DNA from: Thermoflexibacter sp. | Lineage (GTDB): Bacteria; Bacteroidota; Bacteroidia; Cytophagales; Thermoflexibacteraceae | DNA length: 5,415 bases | Reading direction: 5' to 3' | NCBI GenBank assembly: GCA_025455345.1 | Contig: JALOMS010000373.1 | Coordinates: forward strand, 1 to 5,415 | Shown: positions 1 to 4,750 of the stretch, in pieces | How the letters are laid out: each line of letters begins with the position of its first letter | Numbering within the stretch: the stretch's first letter is position 1 | Notes under the pieces: model-generated | What the model saw: only the letters and a program-made list of their open reading frames with translations | Databases searched by the model: none | Told to the model about the DNA's origin: nothing | Program-made: the position numbers and the translations under genes

Positions 1-127
1 GGGAAGAAAATTCTGAATTTTTGTGTAAAAAATGATACTTGTTTTTACACGCAATTTTGCAAAACTTTAAAGCATTATTTTTGTGTACGGTTTTAAATTC
101 ATATATTCATATTTTAGAATTTAGCAG
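1..127. other. non-coding region with clustered palindromes
   Basis: No convincing gene is seen here. Four palindromic units lie almost end to end: 7-21 (7-bp arms around a single T), 23-50 (9-bp perfect arms GTGTAAAAA/TTTTTACAC with a 10-base loop), 55-64 (TTTTGCAAAA) and 65-72 (CTTTAAAG). A 10-base word, TTTTTGTGTA, occurs at 18-27 and again at 78-87. The 23-50 stem is AT-only apart from two G-C pairs and has no T-run following it on the minus strand. It is therefore a poor intrinsic terminator for the operon that ends just to the right. An operator or control region for a gene beyond the left edge is equally possible. Confidence 0.5.
23..50. repeat. perfect 9-bp inverted repeat
   Basis: The arms GTGTAAAAA (23-31) and TTTTTACAC (42-50) are exact reverse complements around a 10-base loop. 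The element lies 78 bases past the stop codon of the membrane-protein gene. It could be a protein-binding site or a weak transcript-end hairpin; the sequence does not decide between these. Confidence 0.6.
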
Positions 128-634
128 CTATTGTGCCTTTATCTTATAAAGATATTCTATTATAATACCTATATATACCCCTATAAGCCCTTCTAAAAAA
201 CCAATCACTTTTTTTACAAGTGGTAAGCCACTCATCACTATAGCATCAGGGTTATATTCTAAATCTGGCAAAGTATCTCCCCATACGAAGGCTCCTAAGC
301 TAATCACTATTACAGATAAGATAATATAAGTACTTAAAATAAAATAAGCAATATGCCTTTTTTGCTTTAATTTAATTAAATAACTCTTCTCATCAGGTAT
401 TTGTATATTTCCGAAATTTTCCACATCATGACTGAAATAATACCTAAGAATAATAGTCAAATGTGCTGTAAACAAAGGAAATAGAATAATGCCTAAATCA
501 ACAACATCTTCAATGGTATATCTTCTTATTAATACGGTTAGCAATAATTCAAAAAATATCAAAACTTTGCCATAAAGTAATATTTTAAGAACTCCATTTC
601 TTAACGCATGAAATTCTTTTTTTATTTCCTCCAT
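128..634 (-). CDS. four-helix integral membrane protein of unknown function
   Basis: I do not recognise this 168-residue protein. Four hydrophobic segments are clear, at about residues 15-36, 44-65, 94-118 and 140-163. The basic residues sit at the N-terminus (KKEFHALR), in the loop between helices 2 and 3 (KSYLIKLKQKRH) and at the C-terminus (YKIK). By the positive-inside rule this predicts both ends and the middle loop in the cytoplasm, with two short outer loops. The second outer loop is acidic (GDTLPDLEYNPD). No catalytic motif is visible. The ATG lies only 3 bases after the stop of the secreted-protein gene upstream, so the two are almost certainly co-transcribed. A partnership between a membrane protein and a periplasmic or exported protein is plausible but is inference. 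Its G+C is as low as that of its operon partner. Confidence 0.85.
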   Translation of the reverse strand: MEEIKKEFHALRNGVLKILLYGKVLIFFELLLTVLIRRYTIEDVVDLGIILFPLFTAHLTIILRYYFSHDVENFGNIQIPDEKSYLIKLKQKRHIAYFILSTYIILSVIVISLGAFVWGDTLPDLEYNPDAIVMSGLPLVKKVIGFLEGLIGVYIGIIIEYLYKIKAQ

Positions 635-637
635 ATT

Positions 638-1519
638 TTATTTCTTTAATATTATTCTTGCAATATTATCATAATAGCTTTTTAAAGAGTTTTTATAATC
701 TGAATCGTTCTCCATATTTGTATCTGCAACTCTAATAGAATTGAATATTTCACATGAATAGACTCCATAGATTTTTTCTATGACAGGGGCATCATTATCC
801 TTTTTTGAAATATATCCCATCAACTTCTCATAAGCTGTTCCTCCTAAAGCACATTTACTATTTGTCCTTACCTCTCCAATGAGATTTTGCACACCAAATG
901 ATAGTATGCTATTACGGATGGTACTCACATACCCATTATCACTATATTTGCTAAAATAGTTTTTCAGTTTAGTATTTATTTCATATAATGATAAATTATT
1001 GGAATTAGCAATTGGAACGGAAATAAAATTAGCTTTAACATTAGCATTAGTAATATCTCTAATTATTATTAGAGATTTAGGTACTCCTCCTTGCCCCATA
1101 GCATCAACAGAAGATTCTTTTATAGTTAAGTCAGTTAAGTCAAAAGAAAGAGTAATCAATTTTGCTGGCGATTCTATTTTTATAATAAGTTGTGAATCTG
1201 ATATATTCATTAAAAAAGTACAATAAGAATAAATGAAATCATTTAATAACAGTCCACTATTTTGTGCTTTGAAAGTATCAGTTAAAGCCACATAATCAGT
1301 TGTGCAGATGAAAGAAATAGTTAATTTATTCTTCTTTATATCAGTTTCTAATTTATGTATGGATAAATAATCTTTTAAATTATTCTCCTTCAACCACTCA
1401 TCAAGAGCAGTTTTATTATTTTCAAACAGAGAATCATCTTCTTTTCTTATTGGTGAGCTGGTTTGCCCAAAAGCGAGTAAAGATGTAAATAGAAAAATAA
1501 GAATAAATAAACTTTTCAT
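638..1519 (-). CDS. secreted protein of unknown function
   Basis: This 293-residue protein starts with a typical Sec signal peptide: MKS, a hydrophobic core at residues 4-16, and a probable cut after FGQ (residue 19), a common Bacteroidota ending. There is no lipobox cysteine. The mature part is rich in Asn, Lys, Ser and Ile with alternating hydrophobic strands. It contains four cysteines (72, 100, 223, 256) that could form disulfides outside the cytoplasm. I recognise no family or active site. The start is an ATG after an A-rich leader, and there is no competing start. It is the first gene of a two-gene operon, with the four-helix membrane protein following after 3 bases. An IS3-like terminal sequence begins about 30 bases upstream of the start, so the original promoter may have been displaced. 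G+C is very low: 11 of 60 bases in the line from 1021. This suggests accessory DNA. Confidence 0.85.
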   Translation of the reverse strand: MKSLFILIFLFTSLLAFGQTSSPIRKEDDSLFENNKTALDEWLKENNLKDYLSIHKLETDIKKNKLTISFICTTDYVALTDTFKAQNSGLLLNDFIYSYCTFLMNISDSQLIIKIESPAKLITLSFDLTDLTIKESSVDAMGQGGVPKSLIIIRDITNANVKANFISVPIANSNNLSLYEINTKLKNYFSKYSDNGYVSTIRNSILSFGVQNLIGEVRTNSKCALGGTAYEKLMGYISKKDNDAPVIEKIYGVYSCEIFNSIRVADTNMENDSDYKNSLKSYYDNIARIILKK

Positions 1520-1908
1520 TTTGTAGGATAATTTTTTTAATTTTAATTATGGTGCGCCCCAAAGTTTGGACAAGTTCAATACTAAACGCTGGTTATTTTA
1601 TTTAGTTTCAGATTTCAGAAAATAAAAATTATATTTACACTACGAGTTGTTGCACATATAATAACCTCACTAAAAAAAATATATTTTTTTTCGGAATTAT
1701 CAGTTTATTGGTAGAATCTTGTTTAAATACAAAAATTCAATATGTAAATTACTGATAATGAAACTTTTAATAAAATAAACTTATTAGATTATTTTGTTAA
1801 ATACAAAATATCCTATAATTCCTTTTTTTTGCAATTCCAAAGCTGTAAATATTGTTGCAAATATAAAAATGAGTTGTTTTATCTCCTAAGTCTTTTTCTC
1901 CCTATTCG
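1520..1908. other. 389-base non-coding spacer with remnants
   Basis: No open frame with a credible start is seen on either strand. The spacer holds an IS3-like terminal sequence at 1550-1573, a 9-bp perfect inverted repeat (ATTATCAGT at 1696-1704, ACTGATAAT at 1751-1759) and two near-copies of a TTGTT(T)AAATACAAAA word (from 1719 and from 1794). A TATATTTG at 1858-1865 on the minus strand fits the Bacteroidota -7 consensus. It has no -33 partner and lies more than 300 bases from the next start, so I do not call it a promoter. The spacer is probably decayed DNA at an insertion scar. Confidence 0.5.
1550..1573 (+). mobile_element. solo IS3/IS150-like terminal inverted repeat (remnant)
   Basis: The sequence begins TGGTGCGCCCCAAAG and continues to TTTGGACAA. 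It follows the pattern I know from IS3-family (IS150-type) ends: TG at the tip, then a C-run, A-run and TTGGACA. No matching opposite end and no transposase reading frame lies in this window, so only one end remains. If it is real, the element body would have extended to the right from here. The identification rests on pattern memory and not on a database match. Confidence 0.35.
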
Positions 1909-2259
1909 TTAAAAGTAAAATTGCTCTAAGTCAAAAATGTAATTCTTAATACGCAAAAATTTTGAATATTCGTAATGCTCTTTTGGAACTTCTGAAAACT
2001 CTATCCTATATATTTTTGATTTACAATAGGTTCTTAAAGACATTCTTTCTGTTGGGGCTTCGACTGTTTTCATCTTAAAACTTGAATCTACTACCAAATT
2101 TTCCTTATGCCTCAAAGAATCCAAGAGCATTTGCAAAGTTTGCTTCTCTTGTTTGGGAAAATAAGTTTGTTTTCCTGAAAATGAAGTGATAAACAAGACC
2201 ACACAAAAAATGAATAGCTTTTCATCATTTATTTTTGTATCGAAGAAGTTAGAAGTCAA
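1909..2259 (-). CDS. small secreted protein, start region frame-disrupted
   Basis: The open frame gives 116 residues, but its only upstream start is TTG and its first ten residues (TSNFFDTKI after the start) resemble a RecG N-terminus. The true beginning is probably the tandem ATG at 2223-2228. It is one base out of frame: a fifth A in the A4 run at 2219-2222 would give MMKKLFIFCVVLFITSFSG, a perfect Sec signal peptide joined to the rest. This would leave a mature protein of about 85 residues, basic and without cysteines after the signal, of no family I know. The coupled helical-partner gene ends 33 bases before the tandem ATG, so it may be the third gene of that operon. Either the base is missing by sequencing error, or the gene is mutated, or it is now read from the RecG-like leader. 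The coding part after residue 14 looks genuine. Confidence 0.55.
   Translation of the reverse strand: MTSNFFDTKINDEKLFIFCVVLFITSFSGKQTYFPKQEKQTLQMLLDSLRHKENLVVDSSFKMKTVEAPTERMSLRTYCKSKIYRIEFSEVPKEHYEYSKFLRIKNYIFDLEQFYF
2219..2228 (-). other. suspected single-base deletion after the natural start ATGATG
   Basis: The minus strand reads ATGATG followed by AAAAGC. As written, this frame gives MMKSYS and runs into non-coding sequence. Adding one A gives MMKKLF and joins the signal-peptide frame exactly. The suspected site is the A4 run at 2219-2222. Confidence 0.55.
2233..2259 (-). pseudogene. RecG-like N-terminal fragment (short copy)
   Basis: The nine codons after TTG encode TSNFFDTKI, and 16 bases (CTTCTTCGATACAAAA) are identical to the longer RecG-like fragment at 3243-3365. 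RecG proteins of Cytophagales-type bacteria, as I recall them, begin with FFDT(K/P)IE(Y/F)LKGVGP. The likeness to RecG stops after KI, where the secreted-protein gene begins. It may be a scar left by recombination near a recG start. Confidence 0.45.
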
Positions 2260-2261
2260 AT

Positions 2262-2669
2262 TTAAGCGAGTATTTTATCTCTTTTCAGAGTAATTTGAGG
2301 TTCTTGCGATTTTTTTCCTTGAATTATGTTTTCTTGTTTTTGAAGTTCTTTGATACTTTTTTTCCAAAGTTTGCGAAGTTCTTGTGCTATCGAGAGCGGA
2401 GGATTCCCTGATAAACAGAAAGCAATCATTTTTTCAGCTTCTCTATATTCTGCGATATGAAAGGCAAGCCATGCCGCACTTTTAAAAATAATTGAGCGTG
2501 TAGGTTCATTTTCCATGTCGTTTAGCAACAACATTGCGGCTTGCTTTTCCAATTCATAACCCTTTCTGTTGTTCTCTAATGCTGAAATATGGTTGCCTTT
2601 TTGACTTTCTATATAGGCAAGGCTCGCCAATTCCATTGCTTCTTCGTGTAACTGCTCAAATGTTTTCAT
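2262..2669 (-). CDS. conserved helical (TPR-like) protein, partner of the upstream gene
   Basis: This 135-residue, wholly helical protein has no signal or membrane segment. Residues 8-43 (EAMELASLAYIESQKGNHISALENNRKGYELE) and 62-90 (FKSAAWLAFHIAEYREAEKMIAFCLSGNPP) have the spacing of tetratricopeptide-like helix pairs. The signature ENEPTRS...SAAWLAF...YREAEKMIA..LSGNPP..IAQELR matches hypothetical proteins I recall from cyanobacteria and Bacteroidota, which sit next to a protein like the one encoded upstream here. The C-terminal 30 residues are polar and probably disordered. The ATG overlaps the upstream TGA as ATGA, so translation is coupled and the two products are probably made in fixed ratio as a complex. 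Function is unknown; a protein-binding scaffold is the safe reading. Confidence 0.85.
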   Translation of the reverse strand: MKTFEQLHEEAMELASLAYIESQKGNHISALENNRKGYELEKQAAMLLLNDMENEPTRSIIFKSAAWLAFHIAEYREAEKMIAFCLSGNPPLSIAQELRKLWKKSIKELQKQENIIQGKKSQEPQITLKRDKILA

Positions 2670-3187
2670 TTTTTCAAAATGATTAATGAAGGTTTACTAA
2701 ATTCTACAACAATCACAAACGTAACTAAATTCAAATCTTTGCTTTGTTCTGCTTGTTTTTCTTTCAGCTTTATTCTTTGATTGATTTGTGCTTGACTGCC
2801 TTCTAAAATTCCTGAAATTTCTAAGATTGCATGAAAGATTCCTTGCGAAGTGCCTTGTTTTTCTTTCAGCCAAAAATCAAAACCTGTGCCTTGCACCGAT
2901 TGCTTCACTATCTCATAGCCAGAAAATTGAGTAACAGCTAACATAGCCAAACAGCAAGCACCTTGCTCCACTGTTGCTTTCAAGTCAGTCCTTGAATCTC
3001 TAATTTCCTCTGTTGTCTTTTCCCAAAATAATTCAAAATGCTCATTTATATCTCCTTGAATAACAAGAGAAACTCCCTGCTCGTGATTAAAATAGTCTAA
3101 ACAAACGGCAGCGGCTTCTGAAAAATGCTCACACAACACGTGAGAAAGCCTCACTTTGTCTTTCAAAGAATAAATATCTATTTGCAT
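2666..3187 (-). CDS. conserved protein of unknown function, coupled to TPR-like gene
   Basis: I choose the ATG that gives 173 residues (MQIDIYSLKDKVRLSH). An upstream GTG at 3214 would add nine residues, but it lies in a possible promoter, and family members as I recall them begin near the chosen Met. The protein is cytosolic. Around residues 100-107 it has GTGFDFWL and at 121-127 ILEISGI. In homologues I recall from cyanobacteria the same places read roughly GTG.DYWL and LEVSG. The D...E.S order is loosely like a PD-(D/E)XK nuclease core with Ser in place of Lys, but this is speculation. There are four cysteines (19, 29, 78, 79). The line from 2881 has 27 G+C of 60, far above the neighbouring secreted genes. 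It overlaps the next gene by ATGA, so the two form one unit. Confidence 0.85.
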   Translation of the reverse strand: MQIDIYSLKDKVRLSHVLCEHFSEAAAVCLDYFNHEQGVSLVIQGDINEHFELFWEKTTEEIRDSRTDLKATVEQGACCLAMLAVTQFSGYEIVKQSVQGTGFDFWLKEKQGTSQGIFHAILEISGILEGSQAQINQRIKLKEKQAEQSKDLNLVTFVIVVEFSKPSLIILKK

Positions 3188-3242
3188 GCTTTGAATATTT
3201 CTGTACCAAATCACGTATTTTGTATGAGAAAATACAAGAAAT

Positions 3243-3365
3243 TTAATAAATTACCAACAACTCACTACTTAATCTTTTGGTTTCTTGATAAATAGCAATA
3301 TCTACTTTTTGCGCCCCCACACCTTTGAGGTATTCTAATTTTGTATCGAAGAAGCTATTTTGCAA
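3243..3365 (-). pseudogene. relic: RecG-like N-terminus joined to a mini-ORF tail
   Basis: A 41-codon frame (TTG only, no ATG) encodes QNSFFDTKLEYLKGVGAQKV and then DIAIYQETKRLSSELLVIY before TAA. The first half matches the start of RecG, the branch-migration helicase, in the Cytophagales form FFDT.IEYLKGVG; a whole RecG is near 700 residues, so about 20 codons survive. The second half does not fit RecG. It does resemble the mini-ORF after parA (IAKFILQEIKKLRNELLVE), sharing QE.K.L..ELLV and a 13-base identical word, TACCAACAACTCA on the plus strand. The frame lacks a proper start and is most likely a recombination scar. Confidence 0.5.
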
Positions 3366-3375
3366 GTGATTAGTG

Positions 3376-3411
3376 ATAAGTAATTAGTTATGAGTTATTT
3401 GCAAAGGTAAG
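3376..3411 (-). repeat. 36-bp dispersed direct repeat, copy 1
   Basis: This segment is identical over 36 bases to 4619-4654, in the same orientation. Beyond one mismatch the next four bases also agree. On the minus strand it contains TACCTTTG (3402-3409), the Bacteroidota -7 box, followed by the leader-like CAAATAACTCATAAC. This copy has no TTTG at the correct -33 distance: the nearest is 27 bases away, compared with 19 in the other copy. It is probably a dead promoter. Confidence 0.85.
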
Positions 3412-3422
3412 GAATTATTTTA

Positions 3423-3767
3423 TTATTCATCACTACCAAATTCTTTGATTATTCTTTTTAGTCCTTCGGGAGTGTCTTTGGGAATCTTTTTAAAGTTAAA
3501 ACTGCTTGGAATAGTATAAGTTTCTACTATCTCTCCTTTATTTAGCCTTAGATAGATATATTCTTCTGTTTTGTAGCGGAAATAACCTTTTAAAAGGTCA
3601 TCTTCTACTTGTTTGCCAAAACTCATCACATATATACCAGAAAGCCAATCTGCTAATACCATATTATTATCTATCTTATCTCTAAAAAAAACATCTAAAT
3701 TAACACTATCTTTATCTATGGAGTAGAAGCCTGTCCCTGAATGTAATTCAATTTTTGTTAAGTACAC
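3423..3767 (-). CDS. second half of a split two-repeat protein (−1 frame)
   Basis: This 114-codon frame has only a GTG where the frame opens and no ATG until residue 36. It lacks any signal peptide. Its sequence VYLTKIELHS...NNMVLADWLSG...EYIYLRLNKGEIVET matches residues 81-165 of the upstream 271-residue protein (LFLKEIMIEH...NQMVFADWFSG...WYYFHVRNGKVVNT). The missing front of this repeat is found at the C-terminus of that protein, in the other frame. So this is most likely not an independent gene but the end of a protein of about 383 residues, made by -1 frameshifting at A AAA AAG or broken by loss of one A. The ADW(F/L)SG family is one I recall only as secreted hypothetical proteins of Bacteroidota. 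If it is translated alone from GTG, the product would be an unexported half domain. Confidence 0.7.
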   Translation of the reverse strand: MYLTKIELHSGTGFYSIDKDSVNLDVFFRDKIDNNMVLADWLSGIYVMSFGKQVEDDLLKGYFRYKTEEYIYLRLNKGEIVETYTIPSSFNFKKIPKDTPEGLKRIIKEFGSDE

Positions 3768-4573
3768 TTTTTTTCTCTAACAATCCATTGGCAATTGGGC
3801 GCACCATTTTTTTCGTAATTCTCCCAATTGTAAAGCCACTTTGTATGGTCATTGGAGAAATAAGCAAGAAGCGGACTGATACGTTTTTTACTATAAAAGT
3901 AACCTCCTTTATTTTCATAAATAATTGTATCATTGCTATTTAAACGGAAATAATAGGCAATATAGTTCTGATTTAATACCAGCATTTTAAATTTATTATA
4001 CAATGCACTATCCTCAAATGAGTAGTTATTTTTAGAGGTAATTTTCCTAATTTTATCAGATTCTTTCTTATCAAGAATTTGTGTATTTACTACTTTCCCA
4101 TTCCTAACATGAAAATAATACCATAACTTGGTATTCCAATAATTCTTTTTATCTCTTAGCTGACACTCTATTACTCCACTAAACCAATCTGCAAAAACCA
4201 TTTGATTTTGAAAAGTGGGGTCTTTTTGAGATTTTACACCAAAATCTTCTGGCTTAAATCTTTTTATATCAGATTTTATATCAGAAGGATTTTCAAAATC
4301 TATATGTTCTATCATGATTTCTTTTAGGAATAACTTATTATTTTCTATTTCCCATGTAGCAATATGTCCACGATAATTTGCTGTACTGAGCATAGAGAAT
4401 GGATATTTGAGATTATTTTGCCAAAAATAGGTTTGTAGTGGAGAAGGATGTCCCCAACCTGTACTCAATGTTAATTCTTGATTTTTATAATAGAGAATGT
4501 CTGGCTCTTGCTCAGTGGCGTAAGAAATATGAGCAACTAATAATAAGCAGAGTACAAGTATTGATTTTTTCAT
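3758..4573 (-). CDS. secreted ADWFSG-repeat protein, 1.5 repeats in this frame
   Basis: The 271-residue product begins with a clear Sec signal (MKKSILVLCLLLVAHISYA, cut after residue 19). Repeat 1 covers about residues 45-166: PLQTYFWQNNLKYPFSM, then STANYRGHIATWEIENNKLFLKEIMI, then MVFADWFSG (125-133) and YYFHVRNGKVVNTQI. Residues 234-269 (PLLAYFSNDHTKWLYNW...CQWIVREKK) repeat the front of this unit. The frame then stops three codons into the A-run, and the rest of repeat 2 continues in the -1 frame as the 114-codon gene. The ADW(F/Y)SG and NGKVV words occur in secreted hypothetical proteins of Bacteroidota; no activity is known to me. A strong promoter lies upstream with a leader of about 65 bases. 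G+C is low (15 of 60 in the line from 3901). Confidence 0.85.
   Translation of the reverse strand: MKKSILVLCLLLVAHISYATEQEPDILYYKNQELTLSTGWGHPSPLQTYFWQNNLKYPFSMLSTANYRGHIATWEIENNKLFLKEIMIEHIDFENPSDIKSDIKRFKPEDFGVKSQKDPTFQNQMVFADWFSGVIECQLRDKKNYWNTKLWYYFHVRNGKVVNTQILDKKESDKIRKITSKNNYSFEDSALYNKFKMLVLNQNYIAYYFRLNSNDTIIYENKGGYFYSKKRISPLLAYFSNDHTKWLYNWENYEKNGAPNCQWIVREKKCT
3767..3773 (-). other. A AAA AAG slippery heptamer in the zero frame
   Basis: On the minus strand the codons GAA AAA AAG contain A AAA AAG with the X XXY YYZ phasing used by dnaX and many IS3 elements for -1 frameshifting. A slip gives REKK-VYLTK and joins both halves of the repeat protein. The zero-frame TAA follows two codons later. 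I see only a weak 5-bp stem downstream (3738-3750, arms TGAAT/ATTCA), about 16 bases away, and no strong stimulator. A plain single-A deletion is the alternative. Confidence 0.5.
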
Positions 4574-4618
4574 AATATTTTGTAAATAGAATATTTGAGA
4601 AGAAGATAGTTAAAAAAC

Positions 4619-4654
4619 ATAAGTAATTAGTTATGAGTTATTTGCAAAGGTAAG
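4619..4654 (-). repeat. 36-bp dispersed direct repeat, copy 2
   Basis: This is identical to 3376-3411. Here it carries the -7 box and early leader of an apparently intact promoter for the 271-codon gene. The two copies bracket the split repeat-protein gene on both sides in direct orientation, so recombination between them would delete that gene. Confidence 0.85.
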
Positions 4655-4676
4655 AAATTTGTAGGAAAATGCAAAA
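4645..4676 (-). promoter_or_regulatory. Bacteroidota-type promoter for the split repeat protein
   Basis: The minus strand has TTTTG (TTTG at 4672-4675), 19 bases, then TACCTTTG (4645-4652). This matches the TTTG / TAnnTTTG consensus of the primary sigma factor in Bacteroidetes. Transcription should start near 4638, giving a leader of about 65 bases before the ATG. A second TAnnTTTG (TACTTTTG, 4672-4679) overlaps the -33 element. Confidence 0.7.
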
Positions 4677-4684
4677 GTAAAAAA

Positions 4685-4750
4685 TTACTCTACCAACAAC
4701 TCATTCCTTAACTTTTTGATTTCTTGGAGTATAAATTTTGCTATACACAT
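4685..4750 (-). CDS. 21-codon mini-ORF or gene remnant overlapping the parA stop
   Basis: An ATG inside the last codons of parA opens MCIAKFILQEIKKLRNELLVE and stops after 21 residues. The start overlaps the parA end by 10 bases, as in translationally coupled pairs. The peptide is a short amphipathic helix. A related tail (IYQETKRLSSELLVIY) lies at 3243-3299, so this is either the surviving stub of a gene that normally follows parA or a piece of a duplicated spacer. It is too short to assign a function. Confidence 0.3.
   Translation of the reverse strand: MCIAKFILQEIKKLRNELLVE

Larger units (their letters stand above)
3188..3422. other. spacer built from duplicated gene-start and gene-end pieces
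   Basis: In transcription order this spacer holds a 36-bp repeat with a Bacteroidota -7 box, a RecG-like N-terminal fragment, a tail that resembles the mini-ORF after parA, and a weak promoter-like stretch before the coupled gene pair. A 7-bp perfect hairpin (GTATTTT at 3215-3221, AAAATAC at 3229-3235, 7-base loop) lies just ahead of the first gene of the pair. Apart from the 41-codon relic I see no gene. Confidence 0.55.

Noticed and set aside
76..83. TATTTTTG on the plus strand as a Bacteroidota -7 box
   Set aside because: The upstream TTTG is only 16 bases away, no plus-strand gene follows, and TTTTG words are common in this AT-rich spacer.
999..1226. 75-codon plus-strand frame inside the secreted-protein gene
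   Set aside because: It is fully antisense to a gene with a convincing signal peptide, and its repetitive hydrophobic run (LALTLALVISLIIIRD) mirrors AT-rich codons of that gene. No promoter precedes it.
1520..1908. tRNA, CRISPR array or small gene in the long spacer
   Set aside because: I found no cloverleaf, no regular repeat-spacer pattern and no frame with a credible start and composition.
3188..3214. GTG-started nine-residue extension (MIWYRNIQS) of the coupled gene
   Set aside because: The GTG lies in a promoter-like stretch that resembles the promoter block near 4645-4675, and a good ATG follows at 3187.
3797..3807. 11-base match GGGCGCACCAT, inverted relative to the IS3-like end at 1550
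   Set aside because: It could have been the second IS end, but it encodes NGAP inside a repeat of a well-supported protein and the match does not continue into the TTGGACA part. I treat it as coincidence.
3748..3943. Short frames of 61 and 62 codons on the minus and plus strands
   Set aside because: Both lie within the 271-codon repeat-protein gene. The real frame there shows internal homology to its own first repeat; these frames show none.
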